A stretch of 26,832 bases of DNA from a virus. Below are positions 15,244 to 22,163 of the stretch, piece after piece. The notes under the pieces were generated by a model. That model worked only from the letters and a program-made list of their open reading frames with translations, ran no database searches and had not been told where the DNA came from. Positions within the stretch are counted from its first letter, which is position 1. Every line of letters starts with the position of its first letter. Location of the stretch: positions 1-26,832 of IMG/VR virus record IMGVR_UViG_3300034062_003981; one strand, written 5' to 3'. Position numbers and translations under genes: made by a program.

Positions 15244-15251
15244 GGTAAATA
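15244..15251 (+). promoter_or_regulatory. T4-late-like promoter box GGTAAATA
   Basis: GGTAAATA keeps the TAAATA core of T4 late promoters and lies 22 nt before the ATG of the collagen-like structural gene, where a late promoter is expected. An AAGGA ribosome site follows at 15260-15264. Confidence 0.5.
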
Positions 15252-15273
15252 GTGTACAAAAAGGATTTTGTGC

Positions 15274-16758
15274 ATGGCTGTTTACGAAACCACTAATGGT
15301 AATATATACTTTGACATACTCGGTGCTAACTCTTACCTCACCGTAACCCCCGCTACGCCCGGCGCCAATGCTATTGTTTCCACAGGACGCATTGTAGGTA
15401 CAAACTTCCTCTATGCCAATGGTGTGAGTGTGGCTGCTGCGGCTGGTAGTACTGGTGCACAAGGTGCATCAGGAACTACCGGTGCACAAGGTACAACAGG
15501 TGCTCAGGGAGCCACAGGTGCACAAGGCGTACAAGGCCGCCAAGGAACTACAGGTAGTCAAGGCGCTACAGGTGCACAAGGTGCTACAGGTGCACAAGGT
15601 ACGCAGGGCGCTACAGGTGCACAAGGTACGCAGGGCATTACTGGTACTCAAGGCACAACTGGCACACAAGGTACCTTGGGCACACAAGGTGCCACTGGTA
15701 CACAAGGAACAACAGGTGCCCAAGGAACAACAGGTGCACAGGGAGTACAAGGCACAACTGGCGCACAAGGCGCTACAGGTGCACAAGGCGCTACAGGTGC
15801 ACAAGGCGTACAAGGCCGCCAAGGAACTACAGGTAGTCAAGGCGCTACAGGAGCACAAGGCGCAACAGGTACCCAAGGTGCCACTGGAGGCCAGGGGTTA
15901 GTTGGTGCACAAGGCACTGGCGGAACACAAGGCACAACTGGAGCAGGTACACAAGGCACAACTGGAGCAGGTACACAAGGTGCAACTGGAGCTCAAGGCA
16001 CTGGCGGAACACAAGGTGCAACCGGAGCAGGTACACAAGGTGCAACCGGAGCAGGTACACAAGGTGCAACCGGAACACAAGGTGCAACTGGAGCAGGTAC
16101 ACAAGGTGCAACTGGAGCAGGTACACAAGGTGCAACTGGAGCAGGTACACAAGGTGCAACTGGCACACAAGGTGCAACTGGCACACAAGGAACATTTGGT
16201 ACACAAGGTACAGCCGGTCCCCAGACACAGATCAACGCCACTGCTGTAACTACCGGAACATTTTATCCGGTGTTTGTATCAGCAGGAGGTTCTAATCAAA
16301 CCGCCAGCATAAGAACTTCTGCCACAGCATTCAGCTACAATGCCGCTACCAACGTGCTCACAGTTACTGCTGCACAGGCACAATATGCTGACTTGGCAGA
16401 AAAATTTGCAGCCGACCAGGATTATGAACCTGGTACAGTGGTTGTGTTTGGCGGCGAACAAGAGGTTACTGTTGCACAAAATTCTGCTGATACCAGAGTA
16501 GCTGGAGTGATTTCTACCAACCCCAGTTACCTAATGAATGCACAAATTATTGCGGCTCACTCTGTGGATATTGCTCTGCAAGGTCGTGTGCCTGTAAAGG
16601 TTATTGGGCCTGTTAGCAAAGGCGATTTAATGGTCAGTGCTGCCAACGGGCATGCTCAAGCCATGGCCGCACCCCCAGTGGGTTCAGTTATTGGTAAGAG
16701 TTTACAGAACTTTTCTGGCGATCGGGGTGTTATCGAAATGGTTGTGGGTCGAGACTAA
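15274..16758 (+). CDS. Collagen-like repeat virion protein (tail fibre or decoration)
   Basis: The 494-residue protein has three parts: an N-terminal head of about 55 residues ('[13 protein letters not shown]' onward), about 260 residues of Gly-X-Y triplets built from GAQ, GTT, GAT and GTQ units, and a C-terminal domain of about 165 residues. The last contains '[23 protein letters not shown]' and '[14 protein letters not shown]', a domain I know from T4-like cyanophage fibre proteins. The triplets should form a collagen-like triple helix, so a trimeric fibre is likely. I use the ATG at 15274 with SD AAGGA. The DNA of the repeat region is itself highly repetitive and prone to length change. 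Confidence 0.8.
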   Translation: MAVYETTNGNIYFDILGANSYLTVTPATPGANAIVSTGRIVGTNFLYANGVSVAAAAGSTGAQGASGTTGAQGTTGAQGATGAQGVQGRQGTTGSQGATGAQGATGAQGTQGATGAQGTQGITGTQGTTGTQGTLGTQGATGTQGTTGAQGTTGAQGVQGTTGAQGATGAQGATGAQGVQGRQGTTGSQGATGAQGATGTQGATGGQGLVGAQGTGGTQGTTGAGTQGTTGAGTQGATGAQGTGGTQGATGAGTQGATGAGTQGATGTQGATGAGTQGATGAGTQGATGAGTQGATGTQGATGTQGTFGTQGTAGPQTQINATAVTTGTFYPVFVSAGGSNQTASIRTSATAFSYNAATNVLTVTAAQAQYADLAEKFAADQDYEPGTVVVFGGEQEVTVAQNSADTRVAGVISTNPSYLMNAQIIAAHSVDIALQGRVPVKVIGPVSKGDLMVSAANGHAQAMAAPPVGSVIGKSLQNFSGDRGVIEMVVGRD

Positions 16759-16780
16759 TTGTGCTAAAATACTAGCACAA
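16742..16780 (+). promoter_or_regulatory. Promoter with perfect palindrome across the start codon
   Basis: TTGTGCTA (16759-16766) and TAGCACAA (16773-16780) form a perfect 8-bp inverted repeat with a 6-nt centre. An extended -10 (TGCTAAAAT, 16762-16770) lies inside it and TTGTGG at 16742-16747 could be the -35 at 17 nt. The last base of the palindrome is the A of the ATG at 16780. It could be an operator or an RNA hairpin that hides the start. Confidence 0.5.
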
Positions 16781-17157
16781 TGGAATTCTTACCTGTACTT
16801 GAACTAATCGATCGACTGTGCATTGCCAGAGTCAAACACGTCCGAACCCAAGGCGTGAACCAAACCGAATTGGCATGGTATGAGCAACGTTTTCAACAAC
16901 TGCCCCAAAGCGCTGAGCTTGATGACGCCATTCAAGCCATGACTGACATCCATCATGCTATTTGGGACTTAGAGTGGCAACTGAAATCGGGCGTGGAGCA
17001 GATGCTGAGTCTGCAGGAAATTGGACGACGTGCCATTGCAATTCGAGATCACAACAACAAACGAATTGCTTACAAAAATACAGTGGCCAGGATTTTGGGA
17101 CACCCAGTGACTGAAATCAAACAAGATCACCTGGCAGATGGCACTGTTGACGATTAA
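16780..17157 (+). CDS. DUF6165-like protein
   Basis: The 125-residue, all-helical protein has 'VLELIDRLCIARVKHVRTQG' at its start, 'IHHAIWDLEWQL' in the middle and 'IGRRAIAIRDHNNKRIAYKNTVARILG' near the end. The layout 'ELIDRL.I..VK...L....LW..E.......I...A..I...N..R...KN' matches DUF6165-type proteins found beside glycosyltransferase genes in bacteria and phages. Function is unknown. There is no SD; the start sits inside a palindrome and promoter, so the mRNA may be leaderless. Confidence 0.6.
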   Translation: MEFLPVLELIDRLCIARVKHVRTQGVNQTELAWYEQRFQQLPQSAELDDAIQAMTDIHHAIWDLEWQLKSGVEQMLSLQEIGRRAIAIRDHNNKRIAYKNTVARILGHPVTEIKQDHLADGTVDD

Positions 17158-17175
17158 ATAAGATTCTAGTATAAT
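17147..17175 (+). promoter_or_regulatory. sigma70-like promoter for tRNA-Met/tRNA-Arg
   Basis: TTGACG at 17147-17152, 17-nt spacer, TATAAT at 17170-17175. The expected start is about 17182, 7 nt before the first tRNA. The -35 overlaps the end of the DUF6165-like gene, and a TTAAATA box (17154-17160) lies in the spacer. Confidence 0.8.
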
Positions 17176-17188
17176 AAGTAGATTAAAC

Positions 17189-17262
17189 GCCTTGCAAGTT
17201 CTACAGGGGAACAGCCGACTCATAATCGGTCGGGGTGGGAGCATTACCCACGCGAGGTACCA
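17189..17262 (+). tRNA. tRNA-Met-like (anticodon CAT)
   Basis: A full cloverleaf is visible: acceptor GCCTTGC with GCGAGGT (G-U at the first and fifth pairs), D stem GTTC/GAAC, anticodon stem GCCGA/TCGGT with loop CTCATAA, T stem GTGGG/CCCAC, and an encoded ACCA end. The anticodon stem lacks the three G-C pairs of initiator tRNA, so it is elongator Met or, if C34 is lysidinylated, Ile2. The T loop is AGCATTA instead of the usual TTCRANY, an odd trait for a working tRNA. Confidence 0.8.
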
Positions 17263-17268
17263 AACATT

Positions 17269-17343
17269 CTGGCGTTAGTATAATGGATAATACAGGGGAT
17301 TTCTACTCCCTAAATAGCGGTTCGATTCCGTTACGCCGGACCA
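17269..17343 (+). tRNA. tRNA-Arg (anticodon TCT)
   Basis: Acceptor CTGGCGT pairs with ACGCCGG, the anticodon loop is TTTCTAC (anticodon TCT, A37) on stem GGGGA/TCCCT, the T loop is TTCGATT and CCA is encoded. It reads AGA/AGG, codons rare in many betaproteobacteria and moderately frequent in this phage. It lies 6 nt after the Met-type tRNA, and the next gene starts 13 nt later. Confidence 0.9.
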
Positions 17344-17356
17344 AACTACTACAAAA

Positions 17357-17914
17357 ATGAATAGCAGTACTGATCGTCGCACTTTTCAGCTCAAGTCTTA
17401 CATCCAACGATGCAAGGACGATGGCAAAGAACCACAGGAAGAATATATGAAACTGTATCAAGACGAGGCTGACCGCGCCCGGGAAAATGAAGCCAACGAA
17501 GAGTGGAAAAAATACAATCTAGAACACGACCTGCGTAGTGCTGGTTGGATCTGCGACAAAGTCAAGTCACGCGAAGAGTATGCTCAAAACATCTATGCTG
17601 CATTGTGCAACAACGAATTTGTGAAAAATGATGTTTGGCCCTTGCTCCAGGACCAACGCTGGTCATGCTCGTGGCGCTATGCCGGGGGTATTGTGGCCGA
17701 CATGCAAGAGAAAGGTGACTACATCGACTGGTACTGTTCAGGCATCAGGGGTAGTGTTCGAGAAGAAGATTTTGTGGACATGACCCCTGAACAAATTGAA
17801 AAACATCAGTGGATGAACAAACACTTTGTGGGCGAAAGCTATGTTACTGATGAAGTCCGTGAAGATCTATTCAATCTGGGCTGGATAGTAGTGAACGAGG
17901 ATCAAGACAATTGA
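17357..17914 (+). CDS. Conserved uncharacterised phage protein
   Basis: The 185-residue protein has a highly charged helical N-terminus (about 1-55), then 'DLRSAGWICDKVKSREEYAQNIYAALCNNEF' and 'QRWSCSWRYAGGIVADMQEKGDYIDWYCSGI'. The WSCSWR...YIDWYCSGI block is one I recall from T4-like cyanophages as a conserved hypothetical; conserved Cys and Trp suggest a compact fold. There is no SD; the gene follows a tRNA directly and would be released by RNase processing. The stop overlaps the next gene (TTGA). Confidence 0.75.
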   Translation: MNSSTDRRTFQLKSYIQRCKDDGKEPQEEYMKLYQDEADRARENEANEEWKKYNLEHDLRSAGWICDKVKSREEYAQNIYAALCNNEFVKNDVWPLLQDQRWSCSWRYAGGIVADMQEKGDYIDWYCSGIRGSVREEDFVDMTPEQIEKHQWMNKHFVGESYVTDEVREDLFNLGWIVVNEDQDN

Positions 17915-19188
17915 CCTATGCTCTCAACGACAAAGATCGGTATGGCTATTACACTGTAGGCGACCAAAAAACCTACAGCAAGTTAGAGGCTATTGATTTT
18001 TACGGACAGAGCCAGCAGCCCATTCAGTGGCATTACAATACCCAAGTGTATGGCCAATTTGACTGGACTCAGGACCCGCCGGGCAATTTAGAATTTTGGT
18101 ATCGTGCCAGGGCCGAGCAAATTCGCAATGATTACGATTACGTTGTACTATGGTATTCAGGCGGTGCTGACTCGTCTAACATACTCAATACTTTTGTAAA
18201 AAACAATATCTTCATTGATGAGATTGCACAGTACACCACTGTTGACGGTACTCTAACCAAACAAGATTACCTCAATAATGAAGTGTATGCCACTGCCATA
18301 CCACAAACAAAACAATTGTTAGAAAACAACCCTACCTACAAAAATACAGTTCATAGATTGGTAGATATCAGTGACCTTAACACAAAACTCATGGAGCTGG
18401 ATAACAACAAATGGAATTTTTTCTATCACGTCAACCAATATTATTCATTCAGTGCGTTGAGCCGTGGATATGTGCGCAACACTGTGCCCGAGTATCGTCA
18501 GCTAATTGATTCAGGTAAAAAAGTTTGTTTTATATGGGGAGTAGAAAAGCCCGATGTGTTCCAACAAAACAATCAATATTATTTACGATTTGGCGACGGG
18601 CAAGATCACGCCGTTTCGGCTCACGCACAGATAATGAATCGCCCCTGGGAGTACGACGAATTCTTTTACTGGCCCCCAGATATGCCGCAGCTACCAGCAA
18701 AACAAGCTCATATTATATGCAGATACTTAAACAATCTTACTGCTGCAGATGTTGATGGTATTCATGTGCTAGACAATCACGGACACGAGGATACAGTTTA
18801 CGGTACCACTCGCCTTGATCCTTATCTAACCAAGCCGTTGATCAAAATCACTAGATCAGGTCGTCCCTATGCTCTAAGCATGCGAGGCTTGCACAGGCTG
18901 ATATATCCCGACTGGAATCCTAATTTAATTGTTGCCGGCAAACCTCATGGCCATATGTTTGCTCTTAAAGATACCTGGTTACTCAGCGACCAAGCACCTG
19001 ATTGTGGACAACGATACTACACCAATGGGGTACCGGCACTGCGACAAAAAGTAAAACAAATTGACCCTAACCTTTGGTGGGAATATAAATTTGATCCCAA
19101 GCGAGCTCCATATATTGGCGGGGTGCATCGTTTTTACAATAACTATTGCTTGGGCAACGTAACAGCATTTGATCATGATAAAAATTGA
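17911..19188 (+). CDS. PP-loop ATP pyrophosphatase-like protein A
   Basis: The 425-residue protein has 'YDYVVLWYSGGADSSNIL' with the PP-loop S83-GGADS-88, the ATP-binding mark of the N-type ATP pyrophosphatases (PAPS reductase, tRNA thiolases, QueC). Before it lies 'YYTVGDQKTYSKLEAI', a domain shared with the next gene. The C-terminal 250 residues have no motif I know, and the Cys cluster expected of QueC is not evident. It starts at TTG coupled to the upstream stop. The enzyme should adenylate a substrate; which one is unknown. Neighbouring tRNAs make tRNA modification an idea, not a conclusion. Confidence 0.75.
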   Translation: MTYALNDKDRYGYYTVGDQKTYSKLEAIDFYGQSQQPIQWHYNTQVYGQFDWTQDPPGNLEFWYRARAEQIRNDYDYVVLWYSGGADSSNILNTFVKNNIFIDEIAQYTTVDGTLTKQDYLNNEVYATAIPQTKQLLENNPTYKNTVHRLVDISDLNTKLMELDNNKWNFFYHVNQYYSFSALSRGYVRNTVPEYRQLIDSGKKVCFIWGVEKPDVFQQNNQYYLRFGDGQDHAVSAHAQIMNRPWEYDEFFYWPPDMPQLPAKQAHIICRYLNNLTAADVDGIHVLDNHGHEDTVYGTTRLDPYLTKPLIKITRSGRPYALSMRGLHRLIYPDWNPNLIVAGKPHGHMFALKDTWLLSDQAPDCGQRYYTNGVPALRQKVKQIDPNLWWEYKFDPKRAPYIGGVHRFYNNYCLGNVTAFDHDKN

Positions 19189-20359
19189 AAACAATCCCAA
19201 ATTAGGATTTTACACAGTAGGCCAAGAGAAATTTTTTAGCAAGCCCATGGCCTTGGTGGAAGCGACAAAAATCAACCAATTCCCTGAGTGGAATTTTAGC
19301 AATGAAATATTTGGCGCACAAACGTGGTCAGTTGAGCCCAACATTTCAATACAAGAACTGTATCGTATGCGGGCTCAACAACTTAGAGATCGTTATGACT
19401 ACATTAGACTAGAATTCAGCGGCGGTGGAGATTCAACCACAGCACTGTACAGCTTTGTCAACAATGGTATCCACATCGACGAGGTGGTGTTTAGATACCC
19501 CAAGACTGGGGAGAAAAACGTCAGTGATGATCCGTTTAACTGCAAACCTGAGAACACGCTGAGCGAAGCACGTTATGCGGCGTACCCTGTGCTGAACTGG
19601 TTGACCACCGCGGCGCCACGCACCAAGATTACCACGCATGACTACAGTGAGAACATGCTAAATCAAACCTACGACGAGTCGTGGGTTATGAAGACCAAGG
19701 ACTACTTTCAGCCCGGTCATGCATTCAAACACTCAGCTACAGGCTATGATGGTCACAAACGGCTGGCGGATTCAGGTCAAAGCATTTGCATATTGTACGG
19801 AGTAGATAAACCCAAGCTGTGTATCAAGGACAAAAAGTGGTATGCTTACTTTATTGATATCATGGCCAATCACAGCATGGGAGACTTTGGGGACTATACC
19901 AATATGACCAATGAATATTTTTTCTGGAGCCCAGACTTGCCTGAATTGTTTATCAAGCAGTGTCACATGGTAAAGAACTGGTTTATGTTGCCTCAAAACA
20001 AACACATGCAGTATGTTTGTCGATGGCCCAACTACAGTTACACACACCGCACCACATACGAGCATTTGATCAAGCCATTGATCTATCCAGACTATAATCA
20101 AGAAACATTCCAAACATCCAAGCCTACCAACAGTTTCTACAACGAAATGGACTATTGGTTCTACACCAACTTTCGAGATACTGTACAATATCAACGCTGG
20201 CAAGCTGGATTGGAGCACTTGGTAAACACCATTGACAACAAATTTTTCAACAAAGAAATGGGTCGTCCAGTGGGTTTTGTTGGGTTTCTGTCACCCTTTT
20301 ACTACCTGGGCGAAGCAGACTTCGAAAGTTCAGGTATCAATAACCATCTTAGATTTTAA
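19175..20359 (+). CDS. PP-loop ATP pyrophosphatase-like protein B (paralogue of A)
   Basis: The 394-residue protein has 'LGFYTVGQEKFFSKPMALVEAT' at its start, 'LYRMRAQQLRDRYDYIRLEFSGGGDSTTALYSF' with the PP-loop S82-GGGDS, and 'ICILYGVDKPKLCIKD', all shared in order with protein A ('FIWGVEKPDVFQQN'). The two are therefore ancient tandem duplicates. Both keep the PP-loop, so both may be active, perhaps as a heterodimer. I chose ATG 19175, overlapping the upstream gene by 14 nt; a TTG lies 6 nt earlier. Substrate unknown. Confidence 0.75.
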   Translation: MIKIENNPKLGFYTVGQEKFFSKPMALVEATKINQFPEWNFSNEIFGAQTWSVEPNISIQELYRMRAQQLRDRYDYIRLEFSGGGDSTTALYSFVNNGIHIDEVVFRYPKTGEKNVSDDPFNCKPENTLSEARYAAYPVLNWLTTAAPRTKITTHDYSENMLNQTYDESWVMKTKDYFQPGHAFKHSATGYDGHKRLADSGQSICILYGVDKPKLCIKDKKWYAYFIDIMANHSMGDFGDYTNMTNEYFFWSPDLPELFIKQCHMVKNWFMLPQNKHMQYVCRWPNYSYTHRTTYEHLIKPLIYPDYNQETFQTSKPTNSFYNEMDYWFYTNFRDTVQYQRWQAGLEHLVNTIDNKFFNKEMGRPVGFVGFLSPFYYLGEADFESSGINNHLRF

Positions 20360-20368
20360 GGAGAAACT

Positions 20369-20617
20369 ATGTTGTTAACAAAACCCCGATGGGTAGAAAA
20401 ATGGCCTCGCAGTCTAGTAAAAGTAATTTCATGGCGTGCAACTGTAACACTCAGTAACTTTTTAGGTGCCTGGTGGGTCAGCGGAAGCCTGGCTGCTGGA
20501 CTGGGATTTGCAGGATTTGCCCTGGTGGTAAACAGTGCCTTGTATTTTGTGCACGAACGTGCTTGGAACAGAGTCAGCTGGGCCAAGGATGCAAATACTG
20601 AAGCTGAATCAGCCTAA
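20369..20617 (+). CDS. DUF2061 family membrane protein
   Basis: The 82-residue protein matches the DUF2061 layout: 'RSLVKVISWRATVTLSNFLGAWWVSGS' then a hydrophobic span and 'VVNSALYFVHERAWNRVSWA', with the family's 'YFVHE..WN...W' end. Two short membrane segments are likely, at about 25-42 and 44-62. These proteins sit in the inner membrane of many proteobacteria and some phages, with no known activity. SD AAGGAG lies 7 nt before the ATG. Confidence 0.8.
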   Translation: MLLTKPRWVEKWPRSLVKVISWRATVTLSNFLGAWWVSGSLAAGLGFAGFALVVNSALYFVHERAWNRVSWAKDANTEAESA

Positions 20618-20759
20618 CTAAATAAGAATAGCAACGCCAGCAGGTGCTGACGTCGGAAAGAATGGACGCTTGGGATATTTCCCTTTACTAGCAAGCAACG
20701 CCTAGAACGCCCACCGTAGCATACCAAACATGCCAGCTATCACTCAAGGAGAAAACAAA
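20618..20759 (+). promoter_or_regulatory. Structured leader with late-type box upstream of the TRAP SBP-like gene
   Basis: CTAAATA at 20618-20624 keeps the late-promoter core. Downstream are a CAGC-AGGT-GCTG hairpin (near 20639-20650) and a GGGA-TATT-TCCC hairpin (near 20673-20684), then the SD AAGGAG at 20746-20751. I recognise no riboswitch class. The long leader (over 120 nt) is unusual for this compact genome. Confidence 0.4.
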
Positions 20760-21707
20760 ATGAAACCAATTCACATCAAGTGGGTATTAGCTCACGAACC
20801 CATTGATATTTTTATCAGAGCCGCAGAAAAATTTGCAGAAGTAGCAGAAGCCCGTGCACCGGGACAGTTTGAGATTGAAGTGCTGACTCTAAGTGAGTAC
20901 GCTGACAAATACAATCACGGTGAAACGATTACCAAACACAACCTGCTGGACCTCATGGACTCTGGCGCCATTGAAATGAGCCAGATGTACACTTATGTGC
21001 TCAGCAAGTACAACAATGACCTAGACGCACTAGATCTGCCCTTCCTGTTCCGTGATCATGCTCATGCGGCCAGTGTGTTTGAAGGCACAATTGGCGAGAA
21101 CCTCCTGGATGGTTACACCAAGAACAGCAACATCAAGGGCATGGCATTTACATACTCAGGCGGTTACATGAACATGCCCATGAATCGCGAATTCACCAGC
21201 CTGAGCGAAATGGCCGGTGTCAAAGTTCGTGTCAGCAATTCACCAGTGGCCAGTGCTACCTGGGCCGCACTAGGTGCAGAACCTGTTGTGATGGATGTTG
21301 AGCGTGTGGCCGAAGGCATACGAGAAGGCACAATTGACGGTGGTGAAAGTTCATGGCCACGCATCTATGCTTGCCAACAAAACGAAGTTGCTGAAAGCAT
21401 CTTGGAAGCCAATCACCGCTTGCTGTTGACCAACATCATTGTGAACAAGAACTTCTTGGCTGGCTTGCCTGTTGAATTGCAACAGGTCATGAAAGATGCA
21501 GCCTTGGAAGCTGGTCGTTTTGAACGTGCTGTGGCTGTGGCAGAAGTTGAGCCTACCAAAGCACGTTGCGAAAAAGATGGTATTCCAGTTGTTGGTTTGA
21601 GCGCAGAAGATGAGCAATTGTTCCGCGCCAAAGGCGAACAAGTTTATGCCCAATTTGCCGATGCTTTCACCCCTGGGTTGGTTGACAGCATTCGCACTTT
21701 GCATTAA
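20760..21707 (+). CDS. TRAP transporter solute-binding-like protein (DctP family), no signal peptide
   Basis: The 315-residue protein follows the DctP family layout: early 'FAEVAEARAPGQFEIEVL', 'DLPFLFRDHAHAASVF', 'KVRVSNSPVASATWAALGAEPVVMDVERVAEGIREGTIDGGESSW', and a final helix rich in Ala and Glu. In bacteria such proteins bind carboxylates in the periplasm for TRAP permeases. Here the start 'MKPIHIKWVLAHEPIDIF' has no signal peptide, and no permease genes are seen. The phage protein may thus work in the cytoplasm as a ligand-binding or virion protein. Strong SD. The last bases overlap the promoter of the tmRNA. Confidence 0.85.
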   Translation: MKPIHIKWVLAHEPIDIFIRAAEKFAEVAEARAPGQFEIEVLTLSEYADKYNHGETITKHNLLDLMDSGAIEMSQMYTYVLSKYNNDLDALDLPFLFRDHAHAASVFEGTIGENLLDGYTKNSNIKGMAFTYSGGYMNMPMNREFTSLSEMAGVKVRVSNSPVASATWAALGAEPVVMDVERVAEGIREGTIDGGESSWPRIYACQQNEVAESILEANHRLLLTNIIVNKNFLAGLPVELQQVMKDAALEAGRFERAVAVAEVEPTKARCEKDGIPVVGLSAEDEQLFRAKGEQVYAQFADAFTPGLVDSIRTLH

Positions 21708-21710
21708 ACT
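21682..21710 (+). promoter_or_regulatory. Promoter of the permuted tmRNA gene
   Basis: TTGACA at 21682-21687, 17-nt spacer, TAAACT at 21705-21710. The -35 lies inside the upstream gene and the -10 begins with its stop codon. The expected start near 21717 matches the beginning of the acceptor RNA as judged from base pairing. Confidence 0.6.
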
Positions 21711-21716
21711 ATAGGT

Positions 21717-21781
21717 TAAGACTGTATGAAGTAGACAGAAAAGGATTCAAGACGCGGGGGCAGTGCCCGCCAGGTCCACCA
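21717..21781 (+). ncRNA. ssrA: tmRNA acceptor piece (3' half), upstream half of a circularly permuted ssrA
   Basis: This 65-nt RNA ends in the tRNA-like 3' half of tmRNA: T stem GCGGG/CCCGC (21754-21758 with 21766-21770), acceptor strand CAGGTCC (21771-21777), A73 and CCA (21779-21781). It resembles the standard tmRNA 3' end GACGCGGG...CCCGCCAGCTCCACCA. CAGGTCC pairs fully with GGGCCTG at 22164-22170, including G3-U70, the alanyl-tRNA synthetase identity pair. Its 5' part pairs with the coding half as helix P2: 21720-21725 with 22206-22211, and 21744-21750 with 22183-22189. The T loop is GGCAGTG, not TTCRANY. The gene order acceptor, spacer, coding is that of two-piece tmRNAs. Confidence 0.9.
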
Positions 21782-21793
21782 TAAGGAAGTTTG

Positions 21794-22162
21794 ATGCGTA
21801 TTACTGAGATTGCCGGTTCAAAACTAAGTTTCAACACAACAAAAGGTAGTAATACTATTGGTGTTGAAATGAATGTTGACGGGCAGTATGCAGGAACGTT
21901 TCAATACGATGCAGATAGTGGAAGAAGTTTAGTAGAGTTAGATCCAACCTTTCAAAGCAAAGGATTAGGTAAAATTCTAATACTAAAAGGAATCTATACT
22001 GCCATCATGTCAGGATTAGACTATGTAGAAGATGAGTCACGCACCCAAGCATTTGACAATGCTATGGATAGTTTGGCAGATTCAGGATATATAGTCAACG
22101 ATGATGAGTATTGGTATGTTACCGGTGAAGGTGAGCAATACCTCAAACAAGTTTCTTTATGA
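21794..22162 (+). CDS. GNAT-like acetyltransferase encoded inside the tmRNA intervening sequence
   Basis: The 122-residue protein has the GNAT acetyl-CoA motif A as 'LVELDPTFQSKGLGKILILKGIYTA' in loose form, with Q54, G57 and G59 in the Q/RxxGxG/A loop. The C-terminus 'DEYWYVTGEGEQYL' is aromatic. The acceptor substrate is unknown. SD AAGGAAG (21783-21789) begins just after the tmRNA CCA. The stop TGA (22160-22162) is one base before the 5' G of the tmRNA coding half. The gene thus occupies nearly the entire spacer that is cut out of the tmRNA precursor, so its mRNA and the tmRNA share one transcript. Confidence 0.75.
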   Translation: MRITEIAGSKLSFNTTKGSNTIGVEMNVDGQYAGTFQYDADSGRSLVELDPTFQSKGLGKILILKGIYTAIMSGLDYVEDESRTQAFDNAMDSLADSGYIVNDDEYWYVTGEGEQYLKQVSL

Positions 22163-22163
22163 T

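Noticed and set aside
15268-15300. Tandem repeats of 15-17 kb as a CRISPR array
   Set aside because: The repeats are short, codon-phased and coding; there is no repeat-spacer alternation.
15428-16249. Long open frames on both strands through the collagen-like gene
   Set aside because: They come from the repetitive GXY-coding DNA, which stays open in other frames. Their products are simple repeats without ribosome sites.
17911-20359. QueC assignment for one of the PP-loop proteins, to complete the preQ0 pathway
   Set aside because: The PP-loop matches, but both proteins are much longer than QueC and I do not see its C-terminal zinc-binding Cys cluster.
21717-21781. An ordinary tRNA 3' half or a decayed tRNA
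   Set aside because: Its acceptor strand has no partner nearby but pairs fully with the tmRNA-like 5' end 380 nt downstream, and two more helices agree.
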